The notes under the pieces are model-generated. The model did not search any database. It was not told where the DNA came from and saw only the letters and a list, made by a program, of their open reading frames with translations. This document shows, piece after piece, positions 42,493 through 43,604 of a stretch of DNA of 43,604 nt. A program made the translations under genes and the position numbers. Origin of the DNA: Rhizobiaceae bacterium. Lineage in GTDB: Bacteria > Pseudomonadota > Alphaproteobacteria > Rhizobiales > Rhizobiaceae. Position 1 is the stretch's first letter; every line of letters starts with the position of its first letter. The stretch lies in contig JAMLJD010000034.1 in the NCBI GenBank assembly GCA_023953775.1, positions 1 through 43,604 on the forward strand. The letters run 5' to 3'.

Positions 42493-42930
42493 GTGCCGGA
42501 ACAAGCCCAGACCGACAGGCTCGCTTATCTGATCGCCAAGCTGCATCGCTTCGTGAACAACGGTTTGGAAAGCCGCCTCCAGGAGCAGGGTTTCAGCGTC
42601 GAGCAGTGGCGGGTTCTGGAAACGCTGTCGCATCGCGACGGTTGCCCGATGGGCGAACTGGCGAACGCCGTGCTCATGAACCACCCTGCCCTCACCAAGA
42701 TGATCGACCGCATGGTCTCCAGCGGCCTCGTGCATCGGGCGCCCGACCCGGCGGATCAGCGGCGCGTCCTCGTCTACGGAACCGAGCGCGGCATCGTCGC
42801 GATGCAGAAGCTTCGGTCCATCGTTGCGGAATACGAAGGCGGCCTGAGCCGGCTTCTGGATCCCGCTGCCATGCGAGACGTGGGAGCGATCCTCGACCGT
42901 GCGACCAACGCGTTGGCCGAACAGGACTAG
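42493..42930 (+). CDS. MarR-family transcriptional regulator
   Basis: A 145-residue winged-helix regulator of the MarR family: helix-turn-helix near residues 50-75 (MGELANAVLMNHPALTKMID) and the typical wing DPADQRRVLVYGTERG. MarR dimers usually repress and release DNA on binding a small, often aromatic ligand. Start: GTG at 42493 with AGGAGG 7 bp upstream. Divergent from the AmiC-like sensor and close to the repeated TTTCCAATTCAAA element, which also precedes the flotillin-importer operon, so it is the obvious local regulator. Confidence 0.9.
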   Translation: MPEQAQTDRLAYLIAKLHRFVNNGLESRLQEQGFSVEQWRVLETLSHRDGCPMGELANAVLMNHPALTKMIDRMVSSGLVHRAPDPADQRRVLVYGTERGIVAMQKLRSIVAEYEGGLSRLLDPAAMRDVGAILDRATNALAEQD

Positions 42931-43004
42931 CCGCGAGGCGGATTCACCGCGCGGCGCAATGAGCTACTTCCTGATCGACGGACTCTTTCAAATCTGGAGG
43001 AAGG

Positions 43005-43186
43005 TCAGGGTCTCAGGTCATGGACCCGGTAGGTGATCTGCGAGCCGGACCCGGCACTGGTGATCACACCGACCGGCCGGTCGGCCATTCAGACATGATG
43101 GTGAGCAGCGTACCCGTCGCGTCGTATTCTGCAATCACATTGCCGTCGGAATCGCGGACGAGATGGAGAGACGTCGACGGCGCAGC
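43005..43186 (-). pseudogene. Frameshifted RHS/YD-repeat remnant
   Basis: On the minus strand one frame reads SLHLVRDSDGNVIAEYDATG then TLLT (about 43174-43100), a typical RHS repeat unit. The continuation, MADRPVGVITSAGSGSQITY then RVHDLRP, is in a different frame and ends at the TGA at 43005. No start, no full repeat array and a stop at each end: this is a decayed piece of a large RHS polymorphic-toxin-type gene. The junction shows a small deletion or frameshift. Together with the repeat just to the right it marks a once-mobile or rearranged boundary. Confidence 0.6.
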
Positions 43187-43240
43187 TAGGCAACAACGCG
43201 CAATCGGCAAAAAAATGCGGCAGAATCCCGGTCACTGAAC

Positions 43241-43280
43241 CATGTTCCCGAAAAGTGGATACCGGTTTTGGGGTGAAAAC
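43241..43280. repeat. Interspersed intergenic repeat, RIME-like
   Basis: The stretch starting CATGTTCCCGAAAAGTGGAT and continuing with ACCGGTTTTGGGG has imperfect dyad symmetry (CCGAAAA against GGTTTTGG). It looks like the palindromic intergenic repeats scattered in Rhizobiales genomes, recalled by pattern and not searched. Only one copy is in this window. The rest of 42931-43414 shows no gene apart from the RHS remnant. Confidence 0.45.
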
Positions 43281-43414
43281 CTGGTCTGCGCCATCTATTT
43301 TCAGGCATCTTTTGTGAGGTTAAGTGAGTCTAGCTCGCTGCACGATGCTCTAGGAGCGTGGAAGTATCGGGTGCCAATGACGACATCCGGTCGGTTCGCC
43401 GCAAGCCAGCGAGT

Positions 43415-43604
43415 TCACTGCCTGATCCGGCCTCCATCTGCGTCGAACATCATTACGCGCAGCGGATCGAAACGCAGGAAGACGGTGCTTGACGGCTCGA
43501 TCCGATGCTCGCCGAACGCCCGCACGACAACGAGTCCGGCTTCGCCGCATTCAACATAGATGACGGTATCGGCGCCGAGATGCTCGACATGCGCGACGCG
43601 CCCC
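43415..43604 (-). CDS. C-terminal fragment of a MalK/UgpC-type sugar ABC transporter ATPase
   Basis: The minus-strand frame open from the right edge gives 62 residues ending at a TGA at 43415. It begins RVAHVEHLGADTVIYVECG and ends RFDPLRVMMFDADGGRI plus RQ: the TOBE/OB tail of MalK/UgpC/SmoK-type ATPases, with the usual V-E-H-L-G-A-D-T and L-R-F-D-P blocks. The ATP-binding part lies outside the window. It would serve a carbohydrate or polyol importer, unrelated to the amide locus and separated from it by the RHS remnant and repeat. Confidence 0.8.
   Translation of the reverse strand, partial: GRVAHVEHLGADTVIYVECGEAGLVVVRAFGEHRIEPSSTVFLRFDPLRVMMFDADGGRIRQ

Noticed and set aside
43020..43238. 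Small plus-strand open frame of 72 codons right of the MarR gene
   Set aside because: No convincing ribosome site and no family; it is antisense to the RHS-like remnant, whose motifs explain the region better.
1..43604. CRISPR arrays, tRNA or rRNA genes, insertion-sequence transposases, phage genes
   Set aside because: No regularly spaced repeats, no cloverleaf-type sequences and no transposase or integrase open frames were recognised; the only mobile-type traces are the RHS remnant and the intergenic repeat at the right end.

Overview
The window is uniformly GC-rich. It has dense co-directional minus-strand operons, many short start/stop overlaps, several GTG/TTG starts with good Shine-Dalgarno sites, a family of alpha-proteobacterial-type ABC importers and a RIME-like intergenic repeat near the right end. 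This suggests a soil or marine alpha-proteobacterium of the Rhizobiales (Mesorhizobium/Aminobacter-like). That placement is an inference from gene content; no rRNA or tRNA gene is present.

Layout, left to right. (1) 1-5.3 kb: a NMT1/SsuA-type ABC importer (4293-5306 binding protein, 3415-4227 permease, 2462-3367 ATPase) upstream of two tandem amidohydrolase-2 paralogues, one of which has lost its N-terminal metal ligands, and the first 24 codons of another gene. (2) 5.6-6.1 kb: a NUDIX-fold protein with a degenerate box. (3) 6.2-10.5 kb: a complete beta-hydroxyaspartate cycle operon bhcABCD, which turns two glyoxylates into one C4 compound. (4) 10.8-15.4 kb: phnD-phnC-phnE-phnE phosphonate importer behind a phosphonate-associated iron alcohol dehydrogenase, closed by a clear rho-independent terminator, with a divergent LysR gene. 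(5) 16.4-20.7 kb: a second importer of the 2-aminoethylphosphonate (AEP) type. (6) 20.9-28.4 kb: the AEP hydrolytic pathway phnW, phnA, phnY with pbfA, a phosphonate-associated FAD oxidoreductase and a phosphonate-associated EamA membrane protein. (7) 28.5-31.2 kb: a Na/Pi-cotransporter-PhoU protein and a divergent LysR regulator. (8) 31.3-42.9 kb: an apparent amide-utilisation system: cytosolic AmiC-like sensor, MarR regulator, flotillin-like protein, branched-chain/urea-type ABC importer, an ABC ATPase fused in frame to an amidase, and an acyl-CoA synthetase. (9) 42.9-43.6 kb: a frameshifted RHS remnant, an intergenic repeat and the 3' end of a MalK/UgpC-type ATPase gene.

How it fits together: AEP (and, through PbfA and the FAD enzyme, hydroxylated or N-substituted AEP) would be converted to phosphonoacetaldehyde, phosphonoacetate, then acetate plus phosphate. 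Surplus phosphate could leave by the Na/Pi-type carrier, and C2 carbon might be assimilated partly through the adjacent glyoxylate-consuming cycle. Four copies of an ATC-N9-WAT sequence, a classic LysR-box shape, sit in front of the AEP importer, phnA, phnW and the Na/Pi-LysR divergence, and suggest one regulon. In the amide locus, import, hydrolysis and CoA activation are encoded in one operon, with hydrolysis possibly tethered to the transporter. A separate 13-bp repeat in the two regulatory regions of that locus is a candidate operator for its MarR protein.
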